Shown: piece after piece, positions 1 through 13,672 of the stretch
How the letters are laid out: every line of letters starts with the position of its first letter
How positions within the stretch are numbered: position 1 is the first letter of the stretch
DNA from: Rhinopithecus roxellana
Taxonomy: Eukaryota > Chordata > Mammalia > Primates > Cercopithecidae
DNA length: 64,000 nt
Direction: 5' to 3'
NCBI RefSeq assembly: GCF_007565055.1
Contig: NC_044553.1
Span: forward strand, 104,321,858-104,385,857
Notes under the pieces: model-generated
The model's input: the letters and a program-made list of their open reading frames with translations, nothing else
What the model was told of the DNA's origin: nothing
Databases searched by the model: none
Made by a program: the position numbers and the translations under genes

Positions 1-1189
1 AAATCCGGGTTTTGGTTGGAATCTTAATTCAGAAACTCCAAAATATTTCTTCACTAAAATTCTTACTGTCTGCTAAGGAAAAAAATTATTCCAAAAATCA
101 TAAAAGAAAGCATATTGTTTTCAGCAGGAATAATGGCAATTCTAAACATAGAATAGCAGATATGCTATTTCAAATTACAAACAGACCTTCAAATTCATAT
201 TATCCATTATAGCAAACAAAAAATAGACTTTCATTTTTCTTTCTAATGGAAAAAAAGTAGCATGTAAAGTGGAAAGATCAAGGGGGTAAGAACTTCCATT
301 TTTCGCAGAATAATAGACTAAATATTCTGAACAATCTGCCAAAGGAAAAAACAAAAATGTTGACTTTTTTTTCAAAAGTCATTTTTGATGTATTGCTGAA
401 TTGGTCTGAAAGAATAAATCTGTAAGTGCCAAGAACAAAGTGAAACAAAAAGAAAACCTGGAAAATAAGCAAGCGTCAAAGCATGTTTCTCCCCCTGAAG
501 GTTTCAACCAAGCCTTGGAGACCTTGAGCTTCTGCTTTGAAGGCTGCATGGGACACAGGGAACCAGGAGTGAAGCATGGGGCTCACCCATGGCAGGGCAT
601 CCAGTAGGAAAGCCCTGCATAAAGCTAAGTGCCCAAAGGTCTTTACTCTTAATTCACAGAAGGGGAAAGCAGGAACAGTTTTTTATGTCAAATTTTCCCT
701 AGGAATTTATAATGATAAGCAAATCCTCACACACGTTTGAATTTCTGATCCACATGTGATCCCAAAAATCCATAGTAGAAAATATGGTCTTCCCAGTTTG
801 CTAGCACTCTCAGTTGACTAACAGAAGCAAATACAAATGCTTTTGCCAGGCCAGCTTCTGTAGCCCCAGGCTTTAGGCTGGCCCTCATGGCTCCATGCCT
901 CAGCGGACCCACAGTCCAACTCTGTCTCAGTAAAGGTGCTCAGACCCTGAGAACACAGGCTCCAAGCCAGTCCCCAGAGATCGAGTGAAGAGGTCCACCC
1001 CAGGGACCCCCTGCACCAGGCTGACCCTTGGAGACCTAAGATTCAGGGGCACCCCCAGCAGATCCTAGCTTCAGGCTCCCCTCAGTGAATTCAGGCACAG
1101 ACCCACTCACCTGCTGACCCTGGAACTAGCCACCTGGCCAAGGACTCCAACAGGAAGTCTGCCTATGGATCATGCCAAATGCCCATCAA

Positions 1190-3045
1190 GAATTTTTGGA
1201 TCAATGAAATTAAGAGTTGCTTAAAATTGACAAACCTTTAGCTAAACTAAGTAAGAGAAAAAGAGAGGAGGTTTAAATAAAATTATAAACAAGAGGCATT
1301 ACAACTGATACCACAGAAATACAAAAGATCATAAGAGACTACTATGAACAATTATGTGGCAACATTTTAGATAACCCAAAGAAATGAATAAATTCCTAGA
1401 AACATACACCTACCAAGACTGAATCATGAAGAAACAGAAAATATTAACAGAAGACCAATAACAAGTAAGGAGATTGAATCTGTAGTCAAAAAACTCCCAA
1501 CAAAGAGAAGCTCAGGATCTGATGGTTTCACTGTTAAATTCTACCAAATATTTAAAAATTTAACTCCAGTCCTTCTCTAACTCTCCCAGAAAATTGATGA
1601 CAAGGAAACATTTACAAGCTAATTTTAAAAGGCCAGCTTTACCGAAGCTAGATAAGGATATTACAAGAAAAGAAAATTACAGGCCAATATATTTGATAAA
1701 CATAGATACAAAAATTCCCAACGGAATACTAGCAAATAAAATCCAAGAGTGCATTAAAAGATCACACACTATGATCAAGTGGGATGTATCCCTAGACTGC
1801 AAGGATGTTCAACATATGCAAATGTGTTACACAACATGAACAATAAATATTATTGTGATATACAACCTTAACAAAATGAAGGATAAAAATCATATGGTCA
1901 TTATAACAGATGCAGAAAATGCCACAAAATTCAACATGCTTTCATGATAAAAAAAAATACTCTCAATAAATTAGTTATAGAAGAAACTTACTGCAACATG
2001 ATAAAGGCCAAATATGACAAGCCCACAGCTAAATACATACTCAAAGACAAAAAGCTGAAAACTTTTCCTCTGAGATCAGGAGCAAGACAAGGATGCCTAC
2101 TCTCACCACTTCTATTCAATATAGTACTAGTGGTCCTAGCCAGACCAATTAGGCAAGAAAAAGAAATAAAAGGCATCCTAATTGGAAAGGAAGAAGTAAA
2201 AACTTTTCTGTTTGTAGATGATGTGATCTTATATATAGAAAACTCTAAAGACTTTCACACGAAAACTGTTAGAACTAATAAATTTGGTAAAGTTTCAGAA
2301 TGCAAAATTAACATACAAAAATCAGTAGTGTTTCTATACACTGACAACAAACTATTTGAAAGGAAATTTTAAAAATCTCATTTACGGTAACATAAAAAGA
2401 ATACTGAGGAATAAATTTAACCAAGGAGGTGAAAGAGCTCTACACTAAAAACTATAAAACATTGAAAAATAAATTGAAGAAGACACAAATAAAAGAAAAG
2501 ATATCCCATGTTCATAGGTTAAAATAATGAATATTGTTAAAATTGCCATATTATCCAAAGCAATCTACAGACCCAATGCAATCTGTATCAAAATTCCAAT
2601 GATACTTTTCACAGAAATAAGTAAAACAATTCTAAAATTTATATGAAAGCACCAAAGATCCCAAATAGCCAAAACAATCTCGAGAAAAATAAAGAACAAA
2701 GCTAGAGACATCACAATACCTGATTTTAAAATATACTGCAAAGCTGTAGTAAACAACTCAGCATGGTACTGTCATAAAAATGGACTTACAGACCAATGGA
2801 ACAGAATAAGGAGCCAGAAATAAATCCATGCATGTATGTTCAATTGATCTTTGACACAGGTGTCAAGAATACACAATGGGGAAAGGACAGTCTCTTAATA
2901 TACATTTTTGAGAAAACTAAATATACAGATGCAGAAGAATGAAATCAATCCCTTATCTTACACCACATACAAAAATCAACCCAAAGTGAATTTAAAACAT
3001 AAATATAAGACCTAAAACCATCAAATACCTAGAAGAAATATTATA
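1190..3045 (+). mobile_element. L1 ORF2 fragment (old LINE-1), reverse-transcriptase region
   Basis: The plus strand reads as decayed LINE-1 ORF2. An open piece at 1944-2372 carries reverse-transcriptase landmarks: GARQGCLLSPLLFNI followed by a catalytic-type FVDDVILY box where active L1s usually have an FADD core. Downstream DNA (2770-2900) has the familiar ORF2 passage about a falling-out 'QLIFDTGVKNTQW'-type segment. Stops and frameshifts throughout show it is dead. It ends abruptly near 3045, where another repeat begins, and related ORF2 sequence resumes at 4476, so the two pieces may be one interrupted insertion. Confidence 0.85.
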
Positions 3046-3345
3046 GACTGGGTGGCTTAAACAGCAGAAATTTATTTTATGGTTTTGGAAGCTGGAAGTC
3101 TGATAGCAGAGTGCCAGCAAGGTCGGGTTCTGCAGAGGGTTCTCTTCCTGGCTTGCAGATGGCCATACTTTCTATTGGTGCCCTCACGTGGCAGAGAGAA
3201 AGGGAGTAATCTCTCTTGTGTCTCTTCTTATAAGAACACGAATATCATCAGGGCCCCACCCATATGACCTTGTTTAACCTTAATTACTTCCTTACTTCAA
3301 ATACAATCACATTGGGGGTTAGGGTTTCAACTTAAGAATTCTAGG
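3046..3345 (+). repeat. Old interspersed repeat, family not named
   Basis: The block beginning with 'atagactgggtggcttaaac' and ending near 'ttagggtttcaacttaag' is a recurrent human-genome repeat pattern that I recognise but cannot assign to a subfamily with confidence. It separates two L1 pieces. Confidence 0.5.
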
Positions 3346-3815
3346 TGAGAAACTGATCTAATTTCATACATGGGAATTCATTATAGAGCGATGAAAAATG
3401 AGTAACTCAGATGTCAACTCAAACATGTTAACATAGTTTAATCTTTAAAATATATTTAATAAGAAGCAATTATAAATAGAATTATATAATGCTTCTGTTT
3501 ACGTAAATCTGAAACAGGCAAACTCAATAGATTGTCAGAGATATATAAATATGTGATTTAAAAGTATAAAGAATAGCAAAAGACCATTAAGCACAGAATT
3601 CAGGATGGTAGTTACTCTAAAGCAGTAAGAGTGGAGGCCATTGAGCAAATTGTTATGGGGACTAAAATATAGGTAAATGTCATATTTCTTAAATTGGATT
3701 GTATATACATAGATGTCCATTTATTATTGTTTTTTAATCTAGGTCTATGTGTTATATAAATTATTTTATAAGATACTAAAAACAAAACTATTTGTCTGAT
3801 TAGAAAAGACTTAAT

Positions 3816-3935
3816 TTTTTTTAAGACAGGATCTCACTATACTGTACAGACTAGACTCAAATTCCTAGGTCCAAAGTGATCTCCTATCTCAGCCTCTCAA
3901 ATGTTTGGGACTACAGGCACACACCTATGCTGCTG
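3816..3935 (-). mobile_element. Alu left-monomer-like fragment
   Basis: A short T run is followed by reverse-complement Alu left-arm sequence ('gacaggatctcactatactg', later 'gggactacaggcacacacc'). There is no second monomer, and divergence is high. This suggests an old free monomer (FLAM/FAM type) or a truncated Alu. Confidence 0.6.
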
Positions 3936-4475
3936 AGAGAAGACCTAAATTCTGATTTCTCACTCCATATTTAATAGCTATGCAACCACACACACCACTT
4001 TTATTCCCTATGTCTTACTTTCATCACCTGTAAAATGGGAAACATTTTTCCTAACACATTATGCTCACAAGTGTAAAACATAGACTATTAGATTCCATGA
4101 AAATTAAGCAAAAACCTAACAAATTTAAAAAGAGGTGAGAGGGAGAAAATGTTCCCATATTTAGTAAAATGATCAATAATCAATAAATCTTTGCTAAATG
4201 AATGAATCCATGTTTAACAAAGAATAATATTCCTAATATTCAAAGAGCTCCTCATAAATCATTTATAGAACAACAAATTTTCTAACATAATAGACAAATC
4301 AGACAAATGATTTTTAAAATAAACAATTTAAAAGGAAGAAATGAAAATAACAAACATTTTAAAATATGGACCACCTGAGTCGTGCCCCCAATAATACAAA
4401 TTAAAATAACACTAAAATGGTGCGTTCTCTTTGGAGGGGGGCAAAAGACTTAAGATTTTTTAAAACTCCCCTCTG

Positions 4476-5518
4476 ACGAAGAATTAATAGCCAGAAGATA
4501 TAAAGAGCTTAAACAACTCTATAGGAAAAAATTGAACAATCCGATCAAAAACTGAGCAAAAGATTTAAATAGACATTTCTCAAAAGAAGACATACAAATG
4601 GCAAACAGATACATGAAAAGGTGCTCAATATCAATGATCATCAAAGAAATGCAAATCAAAACCACAATGAGATATCATCTTACTCCAGTTAAAATGGCTT
4701 TTATCCAAAAGACAGGAAATAACAAATGCTAGTGAGGATGTGGAGAAAAGGGGACCCTTGTACACTGTTGTGGGAATGTAAATTAGTACAACCACTATGG
4801 AAAACAGTTTGAAGGTTCCTCAAAAGACTAAAAATTGAGCTACCATATGATCCAGCAATCCCACTGCTGGATATATACTCAAAAAAAAAAAAGGAAATCA
4901 GTATATCAAAGAGATATTTGCACTCCTATGTTCATTGCAGCACTGCTTTTTACAGTAGCTAAGATCTGAAAGCAATCTAAGTGTCCCTCAACATATGAAT
5001 GGATAAAGAAAATGTGGTTATATATACACAATGGAGTATTATTCAGCCATAAAAAAGAATGAGATTCAGTCATTTGCAAAAACATGGATAGAACTGGAGA
5101 TCATTATGTTAAGTGAAATAAGCCAGACACAGAAAGACAAATATTGCATGTTCTCACTTAATTGTGGGATCTAAAAATCAAATCAATTGAACTCATGGAG
5201 ATAAAGAGTAGAAGGATGGTTACCAGAGGCTTGGAAGGTAGTAGAGGGTCACAGGGGAGGTTGAGATGGTTAATGGGAAAAAAAAAAAAAAATAGAATAA
5301 GACCTACTATTTGATATCGCAATGGGGTGACTATAGTCAATAATAACTTAATTGTATATTTAAAAATAAATAATGTAACTAGATTATTTGTAATTCAAAG
5401 CATAAATGTTTGAGGGGATGGATATCCCATTGTCCATGATGTGCTTATTTCACATTGCATGCCTGTATCAAAACATTTCATGTGTGCCATAAATATATAC
5501 ACCTACTATGTACCCACC

Positions 5519-5549
<31 letters not shown>
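4476..5549 (+). mobile_element. L1 3' end: terminal ORF2, 3' UTR and poly-A
   Basis: The segment matches the end of LINE-1 ORF2 in sense orientation: 'gaattaatagccagaagat' near the start and 'actggagatcattatgttaa' near 5094. L1 3' UTR sequence follows, then an A run at 5527-5549. No ORF is intact. The old primate L1P/L1MA-type subfamily is inferred from divergence only. An Alu starts about 20 bases beyond the tail. Confidence 0.85.
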
Positions 5550-5570
5550 CTAAATTAAGAAAAATTAAAG

Positions 5571-5868
5571 GGCCAGGCACGGTGACTCACGCCTGTAATC
5601 CCAGCACTTTGGGAGGCCAAGGCGGGTGGATCACAAGGTCAGGAGTTCAAGACCAGCCTGGCCAACATGGTAAAACCCCGTCTCCACTAAAAATACAAAA
5701 ATTAGCTGGGCATGGTGGCACATGCTTGTAATCCCAGCTACTTGGGAGGCTGAGGCAGGAGAATTGCTTGAACTCAGAAGGCAGTGAGCCAAGACCGCAC
5801 CACTGCACTCCAGCCTGGCGACAGAGCAAGACTCCGTCTCAAATAAATAAATAAACAAACAAATAAAT
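5571..5868 (+). mobile_element. Alu element, full length, sense to plus strand
   Basis: It starts with 'ggccaggcacggtgactcac', contains both arms and ends in a simple AAAT-rich tail. It sits directly behind an L1 poly-A tail, a common A-rich landing site. Open frames across it are Alu translation artefacts. Confidence 0.95.
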
Positions 5869-6734
5869 CACGAGTAAGTATAAAAATGCAGAAGACAAAT
5901 AAAATTGTTGACTGAGCCATGAAGGAAAATAATCTCTTATACTTTGTGGGAGTGTAAAGTGGTAGGACAGGATCTGGTGACGGTGTTGAGTCTCAGATTA
6001 ATGGGAAAAGAGATTTGGACTCCCAAAGGAAGTCACAGACTTCAGTTGTCAAGAAGGCCAATTTAAGTACATTTTACCTAAATATCAAGTCTCTGTACAT
6101 ATGTATTCATGCGTCAGTGTGTGAGTGTGCATGTGTGTGTGCATGCATCTGTATATTAAAGGATAAATTTAAAACTATCAACAGTAATTGTCTGAGGAGT
6201 AGTAATAGGAGGAATGTGGAGTTATTTTCACATTTCTAACTCTAATTTATACATTTGTTAGACAAGGATGACATGTTGGCACTTTTTAGCTTAATTTTTT
6301 AATTTTAGACATGAAATATAAAAATAGTTGGAGACAGAAAATAATATGACACACACCCATATTTAAAGTCATTAACATTTTTCCAGATTTTCTTTAGAAC
6401 TCTTTTTCTTTAAGAAATACAAACTCCCCAATAAATGAGATTTAGGTTTCATTTCGCTTTCCCTTTCTCCTTCCTCAGATGGAATCACTGTCTTGAATCT
6501 GGCGGTAGTTTTTGTTCAGCATGGTTTTATACTTTTTCTACACATGTAAATATCCATGAACAATAAATTGTATTGTTTTGTTTTATGAAAACCACATATT
6601 TTATTGGAATTTTAATAGCAATCTCATGGTCATGCCTGGCTAGCACAGCCTTCTATCCTGAGTTTGGGGAACTGACAAGGTTGCTAATTACCCAGTCCTC
6701 AGGACATGTGTTAATAAGTATGGAAGACAAATCA

Positions 6735-6824
6735 GTTGTGTTTTTCTGCCTTAGGTGCAAGGATCCTGAAAGAGAAACACTGGTTGTGTTTTTATGCCTT
6801 GGGTATGAGAATCCTGAAAGAGAA
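6735..6824 (+). repeat. 48-bp tandem duplication, two copies
   Basis: Copies begin at 6735 and 6783 with 'gttgtgttttt' and share 'atcctgaaagagaaa'. They differ at several positions. The surrounding 101-codon open frame (6573-6878) spans both copies but resembles no protein I know. Confidence 0.85.
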
Positions 6825-7239
6825 AGGCATCTGAACCTTGGAGGCATGGGGTTCATCTCATCCTCATCCAGCTTGTGATGATGGAGCTGTTTTCACCAGA
6901 AACGTGGGGAGACTCATACCACTTGGGGTAGTGTGGATGTGTGGCACAGCTTTAGAGAGGGCTATTCCTCTACCTTTATATGGAATCCAGTAACTCTCTG
7001 AAAACACAGCAATGGCAAAAGTCCTTTTCGAGACTGCAAGGATAACAAACAACTACCAAGAGAAGTCCAAGCTTCAGGGACAAAGTGAAGTGGTGTGGAG
7101 ACCGTAGCCAATAGCTGCTTTATGAGCACATTTGTGGCTACCCTTGGGGACCCAAGAAATAACCGGGTAGGAGGTAACTTTTCAAGAGAGGTTAAAGATC
7201 CTACACGGTGACTAGAAGCAAGAATTTCTAGTCAGGGAT

Positions 7240-7420
7240 TTCGCTTACTTGTTGAATAAACATGTGTTGTGCACCTGCTTCGTGCAGAGACTGTGTTAGT
7301 TTGAAGACATACAATAGAAAAAAAGTACAGCATATAGTCTGTGCTTTCATGGAGCTCCGTCATAGGGGCAATGAAGAAAAAAATAGCAAGGTCATATGAT
7401 AAAGAGATTCGGAGTAGGGG
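7240..7420. repeat. L2-like remnant
   Basis: The order 'gttgaataaacatgtgttgtgcacc', a 'catggagctc' block and an 'agcaaggtcatat' stretch follows a decayed LINE-2 pattern. The orientation and exact ends are uncertain. Confidence 0.4.
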
Positions 7421-7799
7421 AACAACATTAGATATGATCCAGGAAGACTTCCGTGACGTGGGCATGGATACTATATGACAAGGAGAAATCAATCATGCAA
7501 AGCTATGGAGAAAAAGTGTTGGACATAGAGGAAACAGCAAATACAGAGACCCAGTGGAGGTGGTTAGGTTGCTGTGTTCAATACATAGAAAGGTTAGTAG
7601 GGTTGAAGCATTTTAGATATGGGTGGGAAAGGAATGCAGAGTATTGTAGAGTCAGTAATACTTAGATTTTACTAAAATTATAAGGGTTATTAGTGTTTAA
7701 ATGACCATTGGAGAAGCCTAGAACATATTACTTGTAGTGTAAACAATTATTCTGACATATGGGTGATTGTATCTTGAAGGTAAAGGATTTTCCCTCATT

Positions 7800-8040
7800 A
7801 TTGCACAGCTGAAAGAGGCAGTCAGTACAAGAGTTACGATTACAGGGTTTAGAATTCAGATTTGGTTTAAATCCAAGCTCTACCTCCTACTTATTATATG
7901 TCTTTCTCAGGTCTCAATTTCATCATCTAAACATGGAGATAATAAATCCAATTCTTTCTTTTTTCTTACCTCACAGGGCTGTTGTGAGGTATTAGTCACA
8001 TGTAAATGTTTTGTAAATAGTTAATGATCTTAAAATATGT
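7800..8040 (+). repeat. MIR remnant
   Basis: The sequence follows the MIR layout in sense: a 'ttaaatccaagctctacctcc' block, then 'tctcaatttcatcatctaaa', then 'cacagggctgttgtgaggta'. Confidence 0.65.
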
Positions 8041-8544
8041 AAATCATTATATCACATGAACAAATTTGTAGAACAGAACTTTCTGGGGTTGATTCTGTTG
8101 AAATATATTACATGTTTCTGGTGTAATAACTGCATAGAGTTAACTCTGATATCCTTGCTAATTGAGAAAATTTGTTTTGTAGTACAAAATTTGTTTTATT
8201 TCTCTCTAAAATAGATTATATTTTATAGCATATTGGCTTTATAATCATGTTTAGCCTTAGTTCTTATATAATTTTCAGGCCTCTGAAAATGTATATTTCC
8301 AAAACCAAACTCATTATGCTCCCACAACAGTCTTACTCTTTTTCATGCATTCTTTGTTGGTATTCAACTATCCACCGACCAACCAAAGTGGAAATATTAA
8401 TATTTCAACTCCCTACCCTTCATCCATACTCTCAGCCAGGCACCAAGGACCTCTCACTTCTGAGACACATCTCTTAAATTTAGGCCCCTCCCTCCCATTT
8501 CCCTAGACCTATCTTCCTTTGAAACCTCATCACCCACATAGTTG

Positions 8545-8800
8545 ACCAACAACTGCTAGTATTTCTTGAACACTCACTATGTGGGAGATACCCTTCTAAG
8601 TCCTTTACAATCTTCAAATTGCTCTATGAAAAAGTACTATTATCCACAACTCATATATGGGGAAACCAAGGCACAAAGTGTTTAATCATCTTTTCCAAGG
8701 TCATAAAGCTAACTAATGGCAGAGCCAATATTTGAACCCCAGTAATTCTAAGTCTAAGACGTAAATGCTTAAGAGTTCCTCTGTGCTGTACTCCATGACA
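8545..8800 (-). repeat. MIR remnant
   Basis: This is the reverse-complement MIR pattern: 'gaacactcactatgtgg', 'ggggaaaccaaggcacaaag', 'gtcataaagctaactaatgg' and 'tttgaacccc' in the expected order. Confidence 0.7.
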
Positions 8801-9045
8801 CCACTATCCTCCTTACCCCAAACTTTCCTCTACATTACTGCCACAAAACTTCCCTCTGAAACAAATCTGATCTTGTCATTTCTCTGCTTTTAATAACATC
8901 CTATTAGATCATAATTGTCTTCAATAAAAACTTTTTAACATGAAAAAGAAGGCCACCTATCATTTAGCCCAACTTACTTTTCCCACTTTATCTGCTGTCC
9001 CCATACTCAATTCACAATTCTGTAGTCCTGCACCCTGAGATGTTC

Positions 9046-9356
9046 TTTTTTTTTTTTTTTTTTTTTTTTTGAGACAGGGTCCCACTCTGTCACCCGGGCT
9101 GGAGTGCAGTGGCACAATCTTGGCTCACTGTAACCTCCACCTCCTGGGTTCAAGCAATTCTCCTACCTCAGCCTCCTGAGTACCTGGGAGTACAGGTGCA
9201 TGCCACCACACCCGGCTCATTTTTTTAATATATTTTTAGTAGAGACGGGGTTTCACCATGTTGGCCAGGCTGGTCTTGAACTCCTGACCTCAAATGATCC
9301 GCCCACCTCGACCTCCCAAAGTGCTGGGATTGCAGGCGTGAGCCACCACACCTTGT
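9046..9356 (-). mobile_element. Alu element with target-site duplication
   Basis: A T-run start (the Alu tail) is followed by the reverse-complement dimeric Alu. It is flanked by 'caccctgagat' at 9031-9041 and again at 9357-9367, an 11-bp target-site duplication. Confidence 0.95.
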
Positions 9357-10171
9357 CACCCTGAGATTTTCAAAGCGCCATATCCGGGTCTCCTTGCTTC
9401 TGCATATGCTATGTTTCTACTTGAAAAGACACTTGCCCCACTTCTCTGCATATAGAAGTCTGACTTCAAAGCGTAAATCAATGGCATTGACACTGAATCT
9501 CAATTGTTATCATCCATAAAACAGGTGTAACAGTTATTGTCGTTCTTAATTCATAAGGTAATTATAAGGACCAAATGATATTATGTAAAACTGTATAAGA
9601 ATAAAATATTTACATGATATGGTGTAAGCCAAGCTATTCAACTACCTTTAAGGTTTTACAGTCTTTCCCACCCACATCAACCAGCCTTGGAAGGAGGAAG
9701 GATTCCTGCCCTCTTATTATTAGAGTAACTTGGCCAAAGTGGAAAGCAGAAAGGAGATATTCAACCATTCTCAATGTCATACAGTTTGAGGGTTTGTGTC
9801 TGAAGAGGGTAAGATTATGGTGAGTCACTATTTATGTGCAGGCAGATCAACAACAGTGAGAAAAAATGAAGAAAAACAAATTTAAGATGGTTTTGATGTG
9901 TTTTATATATTTTACTTTTCATGTATTCTCAAGAAAGAGTCAAACTATTATTCAAATAGTTTTTGGATTGCCAACTGAGCTTTCTTTGAAAGCAAAGCTG
10001 TGTCAATACAAGACCACCAGGCACGTGGAGTTTATACAGGTGGCTATGGTGGGTAAAAGTCCCCCTTTGATTTCACCATGAAGATACATCCTCTCTTCTC
10101 TGTGCTTCCGCTGAACTTAGTTTCACCCCTGTTCTGTTAAAACTTTCTGTATTATAATGACCTGTTTAACA

Positions 10172-10207
10172 TGACACACACACACACACGCACACACACA
10201 CGCACAC
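10172..10207 (+). repeat. (AC)n microsatellite
   Basis: A run of AC dinucleotides with single CG interruptions. Confidence 0.95.
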
Positions 10208-13200
10208 TCTGTAGATTATGAGTACCTCAGTGACAAAGACTAAATAATACTTATCTATGTATTCCTAATATCTTCAGCCCTAGTTGCCTGAAAACATGGA
10301 AATCCCAAGGTAAGAAAAGGCAAGAAAAGGGCACAGTTCAGTTTCTCTAACTCCTTTTATTAAAGATTTCCATGGAGAGAGGTCATTATGCTTTTGTATC
10401 TAATTTTTTTTAACTGTACTATTTGTCAAAAGCATCACTTTCCAGAAAAAAAAAAAAAAAGATTGCCAAGAGACAAGAGGCTAAGGTCTAGAACTACCTC
10501 TGCCACCAACTAGACAGGTTACCTAGATAGTTCAGCTCAAGTCCCTCAGCCCAATCTCTCACCAGCAATTGAGACATCAGGACTCGATAGTCTTTATGGA
10601 TTGTTAAGCTCTACAATTCAGTAATCCCATAGTGATACTTGTCCCCCACATGCTTCTTGGAGGTACAAAAACAGAAATGTCCAGAGTTGAGAGTTTTGTA
10701 GTTCACCTGAGTTTCTGTTTTCCTGGGACCAACCACTGTTGTCACTTCCAGCTCTCCCCAGTGGAAAGCTCTGTTCTTCACACCTGATCAGGAGGCTCAG
10801 AAAGACAAAGGCCAGAGAGACTAGAAAATGATTTGCAAAGAAGCCAAAAGGGGAATTCTGTAACTGTGTATTTTTCCACTCCTTTCTAATTTAAAACCAC
10901 TTACAAGTGACAACGCCCAACCTGAGGCAGGTGCCACGTGGTAGCTCATTACACCTTCGGGACCCCATGTAAATCTTTTTTCTGAGAACAGCTATTGTCT
11001 TCCAAGGAAAAGCTTTTAGCATAATGGCAGGCTGAATAGAACATTGCTTTTGTAAGAATATTTTTAAGAAAAAGAAAAAGAAAGGTATTCTTTAACAACT
11101 GCAAAAGCAGCCTCTCGCTTTCCCCCACCTCAGGCCCCCTGGAAAGAACAGTGTGTGAGCCATAGGAGACTATGGCAGGGGATTGAGATTATCTCACCTC
11201 CAGACACATATAAAGGTTACGCTCTGCTCTTTTAGGTTATAATAAATGCAGGGTGGCGGTGTCTCAGATTGCAAAAAATAGCATATCCACCCCCTCCTAG
11301 CCACCTTTGTTGTTTCTTGACTTCTCACCAGTGAATCAGTCCGTGACTATTCATTTAGAGAATGAGAGTTTCTAATAGGAGAATGACATTTTCCCTCAGA
11401 AAATTCCCACAAATTCGTTTCTTCTCTCTGATCATTCGTGAGTACAGTCAAGACAATACTGTTATAGGTTCTGAATGTAAAGATATCCAATTTGGCAATA
11501 AAGTTTCTAAGAAAAATGAAGCATCTATCAGAGATGTAGCTCTCCAAACTAAAATGGGACTCGACTTTCTCTGAGCTAAAATGGTCATTTAGAATGTGAG
11601 GTCGTGAGAGAAATGTGGAGAAAATGGAGAAGTTGACAAAGTGATAGCAGCCTTCACCAAGCAGTGTGTTCTGGTTGTATGCATTTCTGGGTAATAGTCC
11701 AGTAAGACCAAAGCCTAAAGAGGGAAATCTGGGAATATGTTTGACGGATGCCATCTGCAAAATGGAGGTAAGGCAACAAGTATAGGAAGGCCAAGAGCTC
11801 ATTAGTAAGAGGAACTTCCACACAAAGGCAACTCCATCTGTGTGAGAAGCAGCAGAAAGCAGGCATGGTTTTTGGGAAATGGCTGAGTCTGGGAAAATTC
11901 TTCTTTCCGGGATTAGATAAATAATGACCCCCCAAGACTCTTTATTCTGAATTGCTCTCTAGTTCTACTTAAATTCAGCATCTTCTCTCAGTTCAAATTC
12001 AAGAAAGGAGATACCACACCACCCACCCACACATCCCATTCCGGAAGAGTATACAAACTAAAGATAGAAAACTTCTCAAATCTACCTGGAAGTTGCATAT
12101 TCAAAGGGTGTGCTAATCAAAGTACCTATTCACATATAATGTGTTAAAGGATTTAAGTAGGCTAAGTGGAATTATGCCAGACCACCATTAACCAATGGAG
12201 ACTAGGCTCAGAAGGCACTGCAAAGAATTTCCTGGACTGATGGTGCCTACCAAGCCTATCCCCAAACTGCTTATGGGATATCTTCTGCTCCAACCTGTTG
12301 GAGCCCCTGTTCCATTTTATTGGATTCTGTGTGTTCCTCCTCACTCCCATTCTGCTGTGCAAAATCCAAATGCCCTACCTGGGTTCCTTTAACATCCCAA
12401 ATCCTACTAGTTAGGAAGGGCCTGGACTTTCTAACTGCCCAATGCCTATTCATCACTGAGAGTCCCTGATGCTAGACTGAGGTGTAGATCCTTTTGTAAA
12501 GGTTCCCTGCTATCGTCAGTTTCTCCTTAAGCCCCCCCTTCCACAATGACTTCAGTGACAATCTCCCAGAGAACTTCCCTGTTCACTGTCTCACTGAAAA
12601 GGGCAGAGAGTGATTTTGCTCTTGAAGACCTGCCAGCAGTTTGGCTCTGAGGGCTCAAATATCAAGGTGTAAAGTAGTAAGTCTTCTTTATTGGGAGCAT
12701 TTCAAGAAGGGACTGTACTCAGTTCTCCAAATAGTGATAAAGTACACAGCTGGCAAATCTGGTGACAACTCAACTGAAAATATATTATCAAGAAGGTAAG
12801 GCTAAATGTTTCCAGGAATATAACTTTTTAAAAAGAAAATGCTTTTGAAAAATAAATCAAACCAATACTTTTGGAAGACTCTCTGGAGCTCAGACACTGG
12901 GAGGAACTAAAAGTAATCAATAAGTTGTCCTCAATAATATTCAGGTCCAGGACTTTAGACCAGATCATCAAAGCAACCAGCCTTGAGAGGGAAGTTCCCC
13001 CATGGTTCCATAGCCATGGTCTTATTTCCTGGGATTATAAAGTAAGACTCAAGTAATAATCCCACACAATGGAGAGAAAACCTTTCTTTCCACTCATACC
13101 TCCTTATGAGGGGTTAGCGGCAGTTACTGAACCAGAAACTAGCTAAATTGCACACTGGGATTCAGTGTGCACAATCTCACACTGAAGCTACCCTAGTCCC

Positions 13201-13439
13201 TGAGAGGCAGGAAGCAGGTAAAACAATTTAATGTCACCTGAAGGGAGGCCTGGAGGCAGGAGAATCTTGAGCTGCAGGCTCATTTGCTGTTTTCTCCTTC
13301 TAAATCAATACATCACATTTTGTAGTTCAAAGGAAATTAAGTAGTTCCATTTCTGATTTACAGGCATGGTTAGTTGCACTTTGAAGGGTAGGTAGTATTT
13401 ATACTGGGCTGGTTTTTTTTTTAATTTTTCTTTTGGAAA

Positions 13440-13672
13440 CACAGCAATGGCATGTGTTTATATATTCATATATCTATAAGAATATATTCATATATATAGT
13501 CACTGTATATAGTTACTATATATAGACTATATAGACTATATAGTATCTATATACAGTAACTATATATATTAGATATATAGTTATATATTTACATATATGA
13601 TATAACTAATATTATATATATAATATATATAAAGTAACTGTATATAACTATATATGCACACACACACTACAC
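13440..13672 (+). repeat. AT-rich, palindrome-rich (TA)n tract
   Basis: About 230 bases of TATA-rich sequence contain iterated self-complementary blocks such as 'actatatagactatatag', ending in a short (CA)n run. The structure suggests a decayed AT microsatellite that could extrude hairpins. Confidence 0.8.

Noticed and set aside
1944..2372. Reverse-transcriptase-like open frame as a possible functional gene
   Set aside because: The flanking sequence is a decayed L1 with stops and frameshifts, and the catalytic box is altered.
5441..5858. Open frames on both strands across an Alu
   Set aside because: They are translations of the Alu itself. The same applies to frames at 28445-28633, 28676-28861, 47812-48003, 52084-52338, 59995-60327 and 63287-63472.
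11347..11935. 158-codon minus-strand open frame
   Set aside because: No recognisable domain, no splice signals in phase with the host gene, and unremarkable composition for intron DNA. Treated as chance.
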